From Kordiimonas sp. SCSIO 12610 (GTDB lineage: Bacteria; Pseudomonadota; Alphaproteobacteria; Sphingomonadales; Kordiimonadaceae), in NCBI RefSeq assembly GCF_024398015.1, contig NZ_CP073747.1, forward strand, positions 1,808,501 to 1,872,500: DNA of 64,000 nt, written 5' to 3'. The notes under the pieces are model-generated. The model was not told the DNA's origin. It saw only the letters and a list, made by a program, of their open reading frames with translations, and did no database searches. Of this stretch, positions 35,183 to 43,994 are shown piece by piece (positions within the stretch are counted from its first letter, which is position 1; every line of letters begins with the position of its first letter). The position numbers were made by a program, and so were the translations under genes.

Positions 35183-35649
35183 TGATCCAATCCTCTGAAC
35201 ATGCCGGATATTCCATATCTACGAATGTTGCTGATTTTGATCTACCACGAATTCATAAGTGGCTCTCGGAAATTGCCTATTGGTCGAAAGGAATACCTTT
35301 TGATATATGCAAAAAATCATTTGAAAACTCTTTATCTTACGGCCTTTTTCATAAGGTAAATCAAAGCGCTGAATTCGTTCAAATTGGGTGTGCGCGCATG
35401 ATTACAGATGAAGCAACCTTCGCTTATCTAGCTGATGTTTTTATTGACGCAGGGCACCGCGGGAATGGACTAGGGTATTGGTTCGTTGAAACGATAATGG
35501 CGGACGATAAATTAAGTGGTATCAGGCGCATGATGTTAGCCACAAGCAACATGCATTCTTTGTATGAAAAGTTCGGGTTTGAAGCGCTTAAGCAGCCTGA
35601 AATTATGATGGAAAACACGAAGCCAGATATTTACAAAATTTGTGATTAG
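35182..35649 (+). CDS. GNAT-family N-acetyltransferase
   Basis: A 155 aa acetyl-CoA-dependent acyltransferase. The acetyl-CoA binding motif is seen in DAGHRGNGLGYWFVE (about 90-105), with the following helix, and the C-terminal SLYEKFGFEAL is typical. The substrate is unknown. The ATG overlaps the holC stop by one base, so it is translationally coupled. Close homologues are often annotated as general GNATs acting on small molecules. Confidence 0.88.
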   Translation: MIQSSEHAGYSISTNVADFDLPRIHKWLSEIAYWSKGIPFDICKKSFENSLSYGLFHKVNQSAEFVQIGCARMITDEATFAYLADVFIDAGHRGNGLGYWFVETIMADDKLSGIRRMMLATSNMHSLYEKFGFEALKQPEIMMENTKPDIYKICD

Positions 35650-35671
35650 CTATTCGTTTGGGAGTATTATT

Positions 35672-36466
35672 GTGCTTAAGAAAATATCGATATCTATTCT
35701 ATCCTTATTTCTACTGATGCTATTTGGTGGTCTTAGCTGGCTTTATTCGACGCAGGAAAGTCAGATATTTAACTTTGATCCAGTCGCAGATAACCATGAT
35801 TATCAATTTCCTGATCCACACGAAGAAATCTGGTTGGAAAATGGGGATGCAAAGCTACACGGCGTTTTCTATCCAACCCAATCCGATAGGCGTGGTGTGG
35901 TGCTCTATTTTAAAGGGAATGCAGGCAATATTGGCCGTAGCCCAAAAATGGCCAATACATTTTTAAAGCGCGGGTTTGATGTTGTTGCGATGGATTACCG
36001 ACAATTTGGTAAAAGCAAGGGCGAATTGAGTGAAGCCGCGCTTCTTCGTGATGCAGAGGTCTGGTATGACTACACGCGTGCACGCTTTCCAGATGATGAT
36101 TTGCGCATCGTTGGATATTCGCTTGGAACCACATTCTCCAGCCACATAGCGGCAGTTCGGAACCCAGAGCATGTTTTATTATTCGCTCCAATGAAATCAA
36201 TCCTGGATATGGCACAACGTCGGTTTGTTTATGTGCCTGACTTTATGACAAATTACCCCTTTCGAAATGATCTGAAGCTCGCGAGATCAAATGCTGAAAT
36301 TATTATATTCCACGGACTGCAGGATAAGATCGTTCCGCATGCGTCCGGGGCTGAGCTAAAGACGGTATTGAACGCTGACGACCATTTTTACACTATTGAT
36401 GAAGCAAACCATCTTGATCTGCCTTGGCGTAGTGATGTACTGACTATTCTCGATCAACATTGGTAG
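35672..36466 (+). CDS. Membrane-anchored alpha/beta hydrolase (BEM46/ABHD13-like)
   Basis: A 264 aa protein with an N-terminal membrane anchor (about residues 5-24) and an alpha/beta-hydrolase domain: YFKGNAGNIGRS (oxyanion region), DYRQFGKSKG, nucleophile GYSLGTT (about 149), acid in GLQDKIVP, and His in EANHLDLP (about 246). A GTG at 35672 with GGGAG at 35660-35664 is the best start. Its last 23 bases overlap the 3' end of the convergent TM2 gene. Substrate unknown. Confidence 0.85.
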   Translation: MLKKISISILSLFLLMLFGGLSWLYSTQESQIFNFDPVADNHDYQFPDPHEEIWLENGDAKLHGVFYPTQSDRRGVVLYFKGNAGNIGRSPKMANTFLKRGFDVVAMDYRQFGKSKGELSEAALLRDAEVWYDYTRARFPDDDLRIVGYSLGTTFSSHIAAVRNPEHVLLFAPMKSILDMAQRRFVYVPDFMTNYPFRNDLKLARSNAEIIIFHGLQDKIVPHASGAELKTVLNADDHFYTIDEANHLDLPWRSDVLTILDQHW

Positions 36467-37274
36467 GGAGTTCGTTTAAGCGCTCTTCCATTCTTAGGCG
36501 TTTTCGTTTTCCGCTAATGGGACGGCCTTTGCCGTCTGCCAGAAGGCCCGTTGACGCAAGGATAATATCCATAAACCATCCAATTACAAACAAACCGCCA
36601 GTGATGGTGTATAGAATACCAGTGAAAGGACGACCTATATAATAACGGTGAATACCTAAGACGCCTAAGAAAATAGCCAAAACTGTTGTAAGCGCGCGGC
36701 TTTTTGTGGAAATAACCGTTACTTTTTCTCTCTGTTTTTCGCCTTTTTTGGCAAGGATATGTTTTGTGATGTCGTTAGATATGGAAACAGCAATATCCGT
36801 TTGCGATGATATCATATCGGTTAGCTTGACGGTGTACCGCTCAGAGAAAATAGACGCTTTATTCATATCGCGTACATGAATGGTTGCGCGCATGATGTCG
36901 TCACTTTTGCGCAGTGAAATGTTCAAGCTGTTACGTGCATTATTAACTGGTACAATCGTTAAACCCATTTGTTGAATTTCAACATGTAATTCTTCAGTTA
37001 AGCCATCGATAAAGTCTTGGTCGATTGAGCCGATTGTTTCAATTGGTAATATGGCAATTGTTTTGATGTTTGGCTTTACAAATTTTGTCAAAACATTTGA
37101 TTGGGTATCAGAAGTGTCTGTTATTTGATCTTCGTCACTAACGCCGCGGACACGGTTAATAATCACTTTGCTGTTGGTGAGCATTAGCGTTGTTATGGCG
37201 AAAATTGAACCCATCCCGCCAAGAACATCACCGTATTCTTTTAACCAATCTATAATTGCGTAAATTGTTTCCAT
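36444..37274 (-). CDS. FlgO-like/TM2-domain fusion membrane protein
   Basis: A 276 aa protein with an N-terminal membrane segment (about 14-32), a soluble domain (about 70-172) and a C-terminal TM2 domain (about 194-245: FLGVLGIHRYYIGRPFTGIL and a second helix with GWFMDIILA). The middle part (AILPIETIGSIDQDFIDGLT, then ELHVEIQQMGLTIVPVNNAR) resembles the FlgO-like or cyclase-associated domain that normally precedes TPR repeats. The TM2 is a two-helix unit of unknown function. The combination is unusual; no role can be stated. It is followed by the DUF417 gene, 25 bases upstream of its start on this strand. Confidence 0.75.
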   Translation of the reverse strand: METIYAIIDWLKEYGDVLGGMGSIFAITTLMLTNSKVIINRVRGVSDEDQITDTSDTQSNVLTKFVKPNIKTIAILPIETIGSIDQDFIDGLTEELHVEIQQMGLTIVPVNNARNSLNISLRKSDDIMRATIHVRDMNKASIFSERYTVKLTDMISSQTDIAVSISNDITKHILAKKGEKQREKVTVISTKSRALTTVLAIFLGVLGIHRYYIGRPFTGILYTITGGLFVIGWFMDIILASTGLLADGKGRPISGKRKRLRMEERLNELPTNVDRE

Positions 37275-37299
37275 GGCCCCATCAAACTATTTTAAATGA

Positions 37300-38181
37300 T
37301 TACCGTCGCTGTTTATCTTCTGCGAGTAAGATAATTGTTCCCGCGAGTAGAACCATATCTTTTAGCAAAAAATGACCCGAACTGGAAAGATACGGAAAAC
37401 CATTTAACCAGGTGCCAGCGAAGCTAATCATGAAGCTAAGTGTTGATATGAAGGTTATCAGGCAAAGCATAATGCCGATATGAAATATACGTTTGCTGTA
37501 GAACCATCCGAATAGCGCAACCACTGTCATAAGTTCGATAAGCCCAATACCGTATGAAACGTGTTGAATGCTTAGGAAATTAGCCATCCAGCTAAAGAGA
37601 AAGCTTGAAGTTATTAACGGTTCAATACCCTGCGCTTCAACTAAGGTAAATTTCATAGCGCCGATCCAGAGAAGGACAACCACAAGACCCATGAAAATGA
37701 ACAAGAAGCCAGCGCTATCTTTTGATCCTCTTTGCCAAGGGGTGGATATATATTGCTTTATCCACAGCGCGACCCCTAATATGCTTATATACTTTATAAT
37801 TCCCTGGCCTGCACCGATAGCAGGAAAGCCCCCAAGCGCATCAATCCATACAGGATTAGTAAACATAAGCGATAAAGCGCCAATGCAATAAACAGCAATC
37901 AGGTTATAGCCAAGAGCCTCGGATTTTTTAGAAAGCTTAGGAAGCGCGATTAAAAGGCCACTGATAAGTTCGAATGAACCGATGATGTATCTGACGATAT
38001 TATGGTTATTTTCAAACAACGAAGCCAGTAGTGCATGGCCTGATATCCAGCGTTCAAATATTGGTGCACTCACACCTGTTATGGACATAGCGCCAATCCA
38101 TATAAATACCACAGCCAGTGCGAAGCGCGAAAACAAATACGCGGTTCGCTGACGGGGTAATAATGGCACTGGAATAATCAT
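37300..38181 (-). CDS. DUF417/RclC-like membrane protein with internal duplication
   Basis: A 293 aa integral membrane protein with about eight helices, made of two similar halves. Matching blocks are VVFIWIGAM (24-32) and VVLLWIGAM (168-176); IIGSFELISGLLIAL (66-80) and GIGLIELMTVVALFG (211-225); SLMFTNPVWIDALGGFPAIG (104-123) and SFMISFAGTWLNGFPYLSSS (249-268). Single-unit DUF417 proteins such as E. coli RclC have about 200 aa, so this is a fused duplicate. RclC is linked to reactive chlorine resistance; I do not extend that function here. Confidence 0.8.
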   Translation of the reverse strand: MIIPVPLLPRQRTAYLFSRFALAVVFIWIGAMSITGVSAPIFERWISGHALLASLFENNHNIVRYIIGSFELISGLLIALPKLSKKSEALGYNLIAVYCIGALSLMFTNPVWIDALGGFPAIGAGQGIIKYISILGVALWIKQYISTPWQRGSKDSAGFLFIFMGLVVVLLWIGAMKFTLVEAQGIEPLITSSFLFSWMANFLSIQHVSYGIGLIELMTVVALFGWFYSKRIFHIGIMLCLITFISTLSFMISFAGTWLNGFPYLSSSGHFLLKDMVLLAGTIILLAEDKQRR

Positions 38182-38253
38182 AGCTATCCAAATCTAAATC
38201 TTACCAATAATCTCTATAGCGTTATTCGCAAAAAGAATCGACAGAATAATGGT

Positions 38254-40143
38254 TTACTCGTATTGGGTGCGCATTTCGCTGTATTTATCTTCTGCGTTTA
38301 GCCACTCTTCCTCAGCTGTTTCGATTTGGTTGTCGAGTTCACCAGATTGCTTTGATAGTTGCGCGAGTTTACTTGATTGCTCAGGGCTATAAAGATTGGG
38401 ATCAGCGAGTTTCGCCTCTAACTCTTCTTTCTTTTGAACAAGTTTTTCGAGCTTGGCCTCAGCTTTCTCGGACGCTCGGCGATAAGGGGCAAGTTTATTG
38501 CGAATATCAGCGGCATTTTGCCGGGCGGCTTTTTTCTGATCTGTTGGTTTTTGACCTCTTTTCGCAGCACGTTCGCCCGATCGTTCACGCAGTAAATGAA
38601 GTTTATAATCTTCCAGATCGCCGTCAAAACGTTTCACATCGCCTTTCTCAACGATCCACAGGCGATCGACACAGGCTTCTACCAAGTGGCGGTCGTGACT
38701 GATTAAAAGCACTGCACCGTCGAAACCGTTGATCGCATGAATAAGGGCCTCGCGGCTATCAACATCCAAATGGTTTGTTGGTTCATCAAGAATAAGAAGC
38801 TGTGGCTTCTCAAATGTGGCAATCGCAAACATCAGACGCGCTTTCTCACCACCGGATAGGGAACTAACTGTGCGATCGGCCTTATCAACACCAAACCCAA
38901 AGCCGCCAAGCCGTGCACGAACCTTGGCTTCGATCGCGTCTGGCATTAGTTTTTTCATATGGTCAAGCGGCGTATGATCTTCCCGAAGTTCATCGAGCTG
39001 ATGCTGCGCGAAATACCCGACTTTAAGGGTTCGCGGTTTGCGCATTTTGCCTTCCATTGGCTTTAGTTTGCTGGCGACAAGCTTCGCGAATGTAGATTTA
39101 CCGTTTCCATTTGCACCCAATAGTGCGATCCGGTCATCCATATCAATGCGTAGATCAAGCTTCTTTAGAACAGGATTTCCAGCCTCATAACCCACCTGCA
39201 CACTTTCCATCGCGATCAACGGTGAAGACAGTGGCTCCGGTTTTGGGAAGTTAAAGGCAATTGTTTGCGCTTCAACCATCGATGCGATTGGCTTCATTTT
39301 TTCAAGCAGTTTCACACGGCTTTGTGCTTGTTTGGCCTTACTTGCTTTCGCTTTAAAACGGTCCACAAAAGCCTGAATATGACGACGCTCCGCCTCTTGC
39401 TTGGATTTAAGCGCCATTTGGCGTTCCATATTTTCACGGCGTAGCTCTTCAAAGCGGTCGTAGCCGCCTTTGTAACTGTTTAGCTTCCCGTTCTCTAAGT
39501 GAATAATATGGCCAACCGCTTTGTTCAAAAGGTCACGGTCATGGCTGACGATCAAAACCGTGTAAGGATAATTTTTGAGAAAATTCTCGAGCCAAATAAC
39601 GCCTTCTAGATCCAAATAGTTTGTCGGTTCGTCCAGAAGCAACAGATCTGGTTCGTTAAAGAGTACGCAGGCGAGGGCGACCCGCATGCGCCAACCACCA
39701 GAATAGCTCGCGCATGATCGGGCCTGAGCCTCCGCGTCGAACCCAAGGCCCGCGAGTATGGAAGCAGCGCGGGCTTCAGCCGTATGGGCACCAATATCAG
39801 CGAGGCGCGTATGGATTTCTGCGATGCGGTTGGGGTCGGTTGCCGTATCAGCTTCTTTGCTTAATGAGCTTAATTCCTTATTAGACTCGATAACTGTTTC
39901 CAAGAGGCTTTGCGGGCCACCAGGCGCTTCTTGACCAACGTGTCCAATGTGAGCTGTAGGACGAACCTTAACGGCACCGGTTTCTGGGCCGATTTCACCC
40001 AGGATCATTTTCAGTAGAGTTGATTTCCCGGTACCATTTCGTCCAACAAAGCCAACCTTATGACCAGCGGGGATTGCAACGGTTGCCTGGTCAAATAATA
40101 CCCGGTCGCCAATTCGATATGTTATGTCTGTTATATGAAGCAT
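38254..40143 (-). CDS. ABC-F family ATPase (YheS/Uup-like)
   Basis: Soluble twin-ATPase protein of 629 aa, acting on ribosomes rather than on transport. Two nucleotide-binding domains: Walker A GRNGTGKSTLL (about 35) and GANGNGKSTFA (about 345), signatures SYSGGWRMR (about 145) and SSLSGGEKARL (about 440), Walker B LLLLDEPTNYLD and LILDEPTNHLD. A charged linker with many Lys/Arg (about 240-290) lies between, and a coiled C-terminal extension (about 525-625) follows. No membrane segments. Divergent from ndk. Confidence 0.93.
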   Translation of the reverse strand: MLHITDITYRIGDRVLFDQATVAIPAGHKVGFVGRNGTGKSTLLKMILGEIGPETGAVKVRPTAHIGHVGQEAPGGPQSLLETVIESNKELSSLSKEADTATDPNRIAEIHTRLADIGAHTAEARAASILAGLGFDAEAQARSCASYSGGWRMRVALACVLFNEPDLLLLDEPTNYLDLEGVIWLENFLKNYPYTVLIVSHDRDLLNKAVGHIIHLENGKLNSYKGGYDRFEELRRENMERQMALKSKQEAERRHIQAFVDRFKAKASKAKQAQSRVKLLEKMKPIASMVEAQTIAFNFPKPEPLSSPLIAMESVQVGYEAGNPVLKKLDLRIDMDDRIALLGANGNGKSTFAKLVASKLKPMEGKMRKPRTLKVGYFAQHQLDELREDHTPLDHMKKLMPDAIEAKVRARLGGFGFGVDKADRTVSSLSGGEKARLMFAIATFEKPQLLILDEPTNHLDVDSREALIHAINGFDGAVLLISHDRHLVEACVDRLWIVEKGDVKRFDGDLEDYKLHLLRERSGERAAKRGQKPTDQKKAARQNAADIRNKLAPYRRASEKAEAKLEKLVQKKEELEAKLADPNLYSPEQSSKLAQLSKQSGELDNQIETAEEEWLNAEDKYSEMRTQYE

Positions 40144-40233
40144 GACGGGGCGATAGCATAGCTTTTCTATATTCGCAACGGGTGGAGCATATCGGTACCA
40201 GTTAACGTAACAATTCTATCATGCATTGAAGGC

Positions 40234-40261
40234 TTGTAACAATCGTGCGCACCCGCTATAA
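40234..40261 (+). promoter_or_regulatory. Promoter of ndk
   Basis: TTGTAA (40234-40239), a spacing of 16 bases, and CTATAA (40256-40261), about 50 bases upstream of the ndk start. CTATAA is the typical -10 of alphaproteobacterial vegetative promoters, and this is the best promoter match I see in the window. Confidence 0.55.
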
Positions 40262-40310
40262 GGCGCGCGAATCATTTATTTTGCTCGTCTATTAATCAAG
40301 GAATATTAAA

Positions 40311-40733
40311 ATGGCTGTTCAACATACATTTTCGATCATCAAGCCTGATGCAACGAACCGCAACCTTACTGGTGCAATCAATGCCAAATTCGAAGCTGCT
40401 GGCCTTCGTATTGTCGCTCAAAAACGTATCCGCATGACACAAGCACAGGCTGAAACATTCTACGCTGTTCACTCTGAGCGTCCTTTCTTTGGTGAGCTTG
40501 TTGAATTTATGACTTCAGCACCTGTTGTTGTTCAGGTTCTTGAAGGCGAGAATGCTGTTCTAGCACACCGTGAAGTGATGGGTGCAACAAATCCTGAGGA
40601 AGCTGCTGAAGGTACAGTTCGTAAAGAGTTCGCACTTTCAATCGGTGAGAACTCAGTTCACGGTTCCGACAGTGAAGAAAACGCTGCGATCGAAATCGCT
40701 CAGTTCTTCTCTGGCAACGAAATCGTTGGTTAA
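40311..40733 (+). CDS. ndk: Nucleoside diphosphate kinase
   Basis: Balances NTP and dNTP pools by phosphate transfer through an active-site histidine. The 140 aa protein has the phosphohistidine His117 in NSVHGSDS, the nucleotide-binding [11 protein letters not shown] (8-18) and [16 protein letters not shown] precedes the ATG. Monocistronic between its promoter and a strong terminator. Confidence 0.98.
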   Translation: MAVQHTFSIIKPDATNRNLTGAINAKFEAAGLRIVAQKRIRMTQAQAETFYAVHSERPFFGELVEFMTSAPVVVQVLEGENAVLAHREVMGATNPEEAAEGTVRKEFALSIGENSVHGSDSEENAAIEIAQFFSGNEIVG

Positions 40734-40765
40734 GTAATAAGCTTAGCAAAAGCTACTAAGTAGTA

Positions 40766-40792
40766 TAAAGCCCGCTCATATAGCGGGCTTTA
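40766..40792. terminator. Terminator between ndk and purN
   Basis: TAAAGCCCGCT at 40766-40776 pairs fully with AGCGGGCTTTA at 40782-40792 around a five-base loop, followed on plus by a T/A-rich stretch. It lies between convergent genes and probably works for both. Confidence 0.8.
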
Positions 40793-40815
40793 ATTATTTC
40801 TGCAGCTACAAAAAA

Positions 40816-41466
40816 TTATAATATTGGACTGATAACGGCATCATCGCCCAGGTCAACACTCTCGTAAGTGACTTTATCGTCACGAACACACACGCTGCCA
40901 TTCGCAATCTTCTTGAGTGCCGCGGGGTACATTTTGTGTTCTTGCTGCTGTATTTTCTTCGCCAATGTCTCTTTCGTATCATTCTGTCCAATTGGCACAA
41001 CAGCCTGCATGATAATGGGGCCAGCATCCATTTCAGGGACTACATAATGAATTGTGCATCCAGCAAAGCGAACGCCGTCATCAATAGCGCGTTGGAATGT
41101 GTTCAGGCCCTTGTAGGCAGGAAGAAGGGAAGGATGAATATTAATCATCCGATCGCGCCATAATTCTACAAATTCAGGATTTAAAATACGCATAAATCCG
41201 GCAAGGCAGATGAGGTCAATTGGCTGTTTTGTAAGTTCACTTTGAAGGGCGTTCTCAAATTCCGACCGTGTTTCATATTTCTTATGATCGATCACGGCGG
41301 TTCTGATACCTGCTTTTTGAGCGCGCTCGATCCCAAATGCATCGGGTCTGTTGGATATAACAAGCGCTATCTCAGCCGGATAGTCCGACAGGGCGGCAGC
41401 ATCAATCAAAGCCTGAAGGTTGCTACCATTGCCTGATATTAAAACAGCGACTTGAAATTTGGTCAT
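40816..41466 (-). CDS. purN: Phosphoribosylglycinamide formyltransferase
   Basis: Third step of purine synthesis: transfers formyl from 10-formyl-THF to GAR. The 216 aa protein has ISGNGSNLQALI (10-21), the catalytic NIHPSLLPAYKG (about 107-118) with Asn and His, and the later Asp in PEMDAGPII. It lies 12 bases downstream of purM in a purMN operon. Confidence 0.97.
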   Translation of the reverse strand: MTKFQVAVLISGNGSNLQALIDAAALSDYPAEIALVISNRPDAFGIERAQKAGIRTAVIDHKKYETRSEFENALQSELTKQPIDLICLAGFMRILNPEFVELWRDRMINIHPSLLPAYKGLNTFQRAIDDGVRFAGCTIHYVVPEMDAGPIIMQAVVPIGQNDTKETLAKKIQQQEHKMYPAALKKIANGSVCVRDDKVTYESVDLGDDAVISPIL

Positions 41467-41478
41467 AGCAGAAGACCT

Positions 41479-42576
41479 TTAGGATGTAATTGCTGACCAG
41501 TCTGTGTCTGAACCCCATGTGCCAGCCTTGCCGCTTACTTCGCATTTGGGTTTGCCGTCACCTGCTTCGATCGAGCCAATGATGACGGCATCTTCACCTG
41601 CTTTGCTCAGCAACTCGAGGGCCGCATCTGCGTTCTCTTGACTGACAACAATCACCATGCCAATCCCGCAATTGAAAGTACGTGCCATTTCACGGGTTTC
41701 GATATTACCTTCATTTTGAAGCCAGCTATAGATAGAAAGTAAATCCCATGCGCTACTATCGATTTTAGCAAGAGTATTTTCGGGCATAACACGCGGCACA
41801 TTCTCAAGAAACCCACCGCCCGTAATGTGGGAGAAAGCTTTGGCATATCCCGCTTTCACAAGCGCCATGCAACTTTTCACATAAATGCGTGTCGGTGTTA
41901 ATAAAGCCTCGCCCAAAGACGTTTTCTCGTCAAAGGGGGCAGGGGATTGATAATTATATCCCTTGTCGTCGATGATCCTGCGAACAAGCGAATAACCGTT
42001 TGAGTGGATACCCGAAGACTTAAGGCCAATAAGCACATCACCAGCCGTTACATTGCTGCCGTCTATCATAGTACCGCGTTCAGCCGCACCGACAGAAAAG
42101 CCTGCAAGGTCATAATCCTTGCCGTTATACATTCCTGGCATTTCAGCAGTTTCGCCGCCGATTAATACACACCCTGCCTGTTTGCAGCCTTCTGCAATTC
42201 CAGCGACCACAGACGTCATTTGATCAACGTCAAGTTCACCTGTCGCCATATAATCAAGGAAAAAAAGTGGTTCAGCGCCTTGGACGACAAGGTCGTTTAC
42301 ACACATGGCGACCAAGTCGATACCAACTGTTGCATGCTGCCTGGCTTCCAGTGCGACTTTTAATTTGGTGCCAACACCATCAGTTGCTGCGACCAGAATT
42401 GGGTCATTGAAACCCGCGGCCTTAAGATCAAACAGGCCACCAAACCCCCCAAGGTCTGCGTCTGCACCAGAGCGTTTGGTGCTCGCGGCGAGCGGCTTGA
42501 TATTGTCGACTAGCTTTTCCCCAGCATCAATATCAACGCCGGCTGATTGATAGGTGTATGATGATCCCTTATCCAC
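41479..42576 (-). CDS. purM: Phosphoribosylformylglycinamidine cyclo-ligase
   Basis: Fifth step of purine synthesis: ATP-dependent closure of FGAM to AIR. The 365 aa protein has [16 protein letters not shown] (about 11-26), [10 protein letters not shown] (about 65), [11 protein letters not shown] (about 138) and the [13 protein letters not shown] block (about 248). The first gene of purM-purN, divergent from the DUF2066 gene, matching the common alphaproteobacterial arrangement near hdaA. Confidence 0.97.
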   Translation of the reverse strand: MDKGSSYTYQSAGVDIDAGEKLVDNIKPLAASTKRSGADADLGGFGGLFDLKAAGFNDPILVAATDGVGTKLKVALEARQHATVGIDLVAMCVNDLVVQGAEPLFFLDYMATGELDVDQMTSVVAGIAEGCKQAGCVLIGGETAEMPGMYNGKDYDLAGFSVGAAERGTMIDGSNVTAGDVLIGLKSSGIHSNGYSLVRRIIDDKGYNYQSPAPFDEKTSLGEALLTPTRIYVKSCMALVKAGYAKAFSHITGGGFLENVPRVMPENTLAKIDSSAWDLLSIYSWLQNEGNIETREMARTFNCGIGMVIVVSQENADAALELLSKAGEDAVIIGSIEAGDGKPKCEVSGKAGTWGSDTDWSAITS

Positions 42577-42699
42577 GATAAACCCTTTCTCATGGCGCGC
42601 CGCATTATGGGCAAAATTTGCTGCAAAAACATCTGATGATCAGACTGGTTTTTACGAATGACCGCGTTATAGTAGCCTGAACAAAGATATGAAAGACTT

Positions 42700-43974
42700 A
42701 TGTTATCAATTATAAAACAATTTAGCCTTTTGATGTTTTCTGTATGTTTGATTTTTCTTATCGCAGAAACAAATGCTAATGCGCAAGTCGCTTCTGGCAA
42801 TACCTATCAGGCGAGTGCGCAGAATGATGATAGTCTTTTGGATTTGCTCTTTACCATCAAAGATATAAAAGTTGATGAAACGGCGCGAACGGCAAGCCGT
42901 GCTCGCGCAACTGCTATTGAGAAAGCAGAAACAGAAGCCTTTGATAAACTAATAACCAAATTGACACAGCCCTCTGACCGGGACCGACTCCCTGAAGTAA
43001 GTCATGCAGAAAAACAGGCATTGATGCGTGGTATAGAAATTGTTGCCGAACAATCTTCTTCACGTCGCTATATTGCAACCTTCAATATTGCGTTTGAACC
43101 CACTTATGTCAGTGAATTTTTTGCTCAATATAAAATTCCCCATGTTCTCAGCCCAGGCAAGGGATTGATGGTGATCCACGGTCACGAAAGGGGCCTTTCC
43201 TCTTATCTTTGGGAATATGATGCGAATATTGAGACAGCAAGGGCGAGTGTTGATTGGATTAACCGAATAAGAAGTTATCAGTTTCCTGCGGGTCGTATCT
43301 TTGACCGACTAAATTTAACAATAGACACGGTAAAATCGTTTGACGCCGCAACAGCGCTTAAACTTGCCCAGAAATATGATCAGGCATCAGCGCTTATTAT
43401 TCATTCTAAAACTGTTAGTGACGAAGATGGCAATCAAGAAATTATATATCGTTATTTCTTAACTGACGGCGGCGAAGAGGCACAGGGTATAATTTTTGCT
43501 GGAAATGATACTGGAAACATAAGTGATACGGACTCTGTGGAAAATCTATCTTCTTCGACGGAGGTCATGCTTCTCTCGAATATGTACCGTGAAATACTGG
43601 AAGCGATAGACAGTGGATGGAGAGAACAGCTTTTGGTCGATACGTCCACTGGCGGCGTTATTGAGGCAGTTGTGCCCACCTTGTCAGCAAAACAATTCAG
43701 TGATGTAGAAACCAGACTATCTGATCTATCTTTAATTAAAAGCCACTCGGTTCTGTCGATTGAAATACCGCTTTCGAAAATGACCTTCGAATATTCTGGC
43801 CGCGAGGACCAACTCGTTGTCGCCCTTAAATATGGAGGGCTATCGTTGGAACCATATGGTGATGGCTGGTTATTGAGACGAGTAGAAGATAGTCTTGATT
43901 TTGAAAGTGGCTCGAAAGCAAACCTGGACGCGGACCTTGCTTCGAACGTCGGTAAGCCAATAACTAATAAATAG
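42700..43974 (+). CDS. DUF2066 exported protein
   Basis: A 424 aa protein with a signal peptide (about residues 1-28, ends ANAQ). The DUF2066 region covers about 50-130: KVDETARTASRARATAIEKA and SSRRYIATFNIAFEP. Function is unknown. The family usually sits between purMN and the AI-2E-type permease in alphaproteobacteria, as here (20 bases to the next gene), suggesting a shared envelope role. No lipobox is present. Confidence 0.85.
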   Translation: MLSIIKQFSLLMFSVCLIFLIAETNANAQVASGNTYQASAQNDDSLLDLLFTIKDIKVDETARTASRARATAIEKAETEAFDKLITKLTQPSDRDRLPEVSHAEKQALMRGIEIVAEQSSSRRYIATFNIAFEPTYVSEFFAQYKIPHVLSPGKGLMVIHGHERGLSSYLWEYDANIETARASVDWINRIRSYQFPAGRIFDRLNLTIDTVKSFDAATALKLAQKYDQASALIIHSKTVSDEDGNQEIIYRYFLTDGGEEAQGIIFAGNDTGNISDTDSVENLSSSTEVMLLSNMYREILEAIDSGWREQLLVDTSTGGVIEAVVPTLSAKQFSDVETRLSDLSLIKSHSVLSIEIPLSKMTFEYSGREDQLVVALKYGGLSLEPYGDGWLLRRVEDSLDFESGSKANLDADLASNVGKPITNK

Positions 43975-43994
43975 GCATTCAAGAAGGGGGAAAT

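Noticed and set aside
37758-37766. Single perfect DnaA box TTATCCACA
   Set aside because: It lies alone inside the coding region of the DUF417 protein, without partner boxes, so chance is the best explanation.
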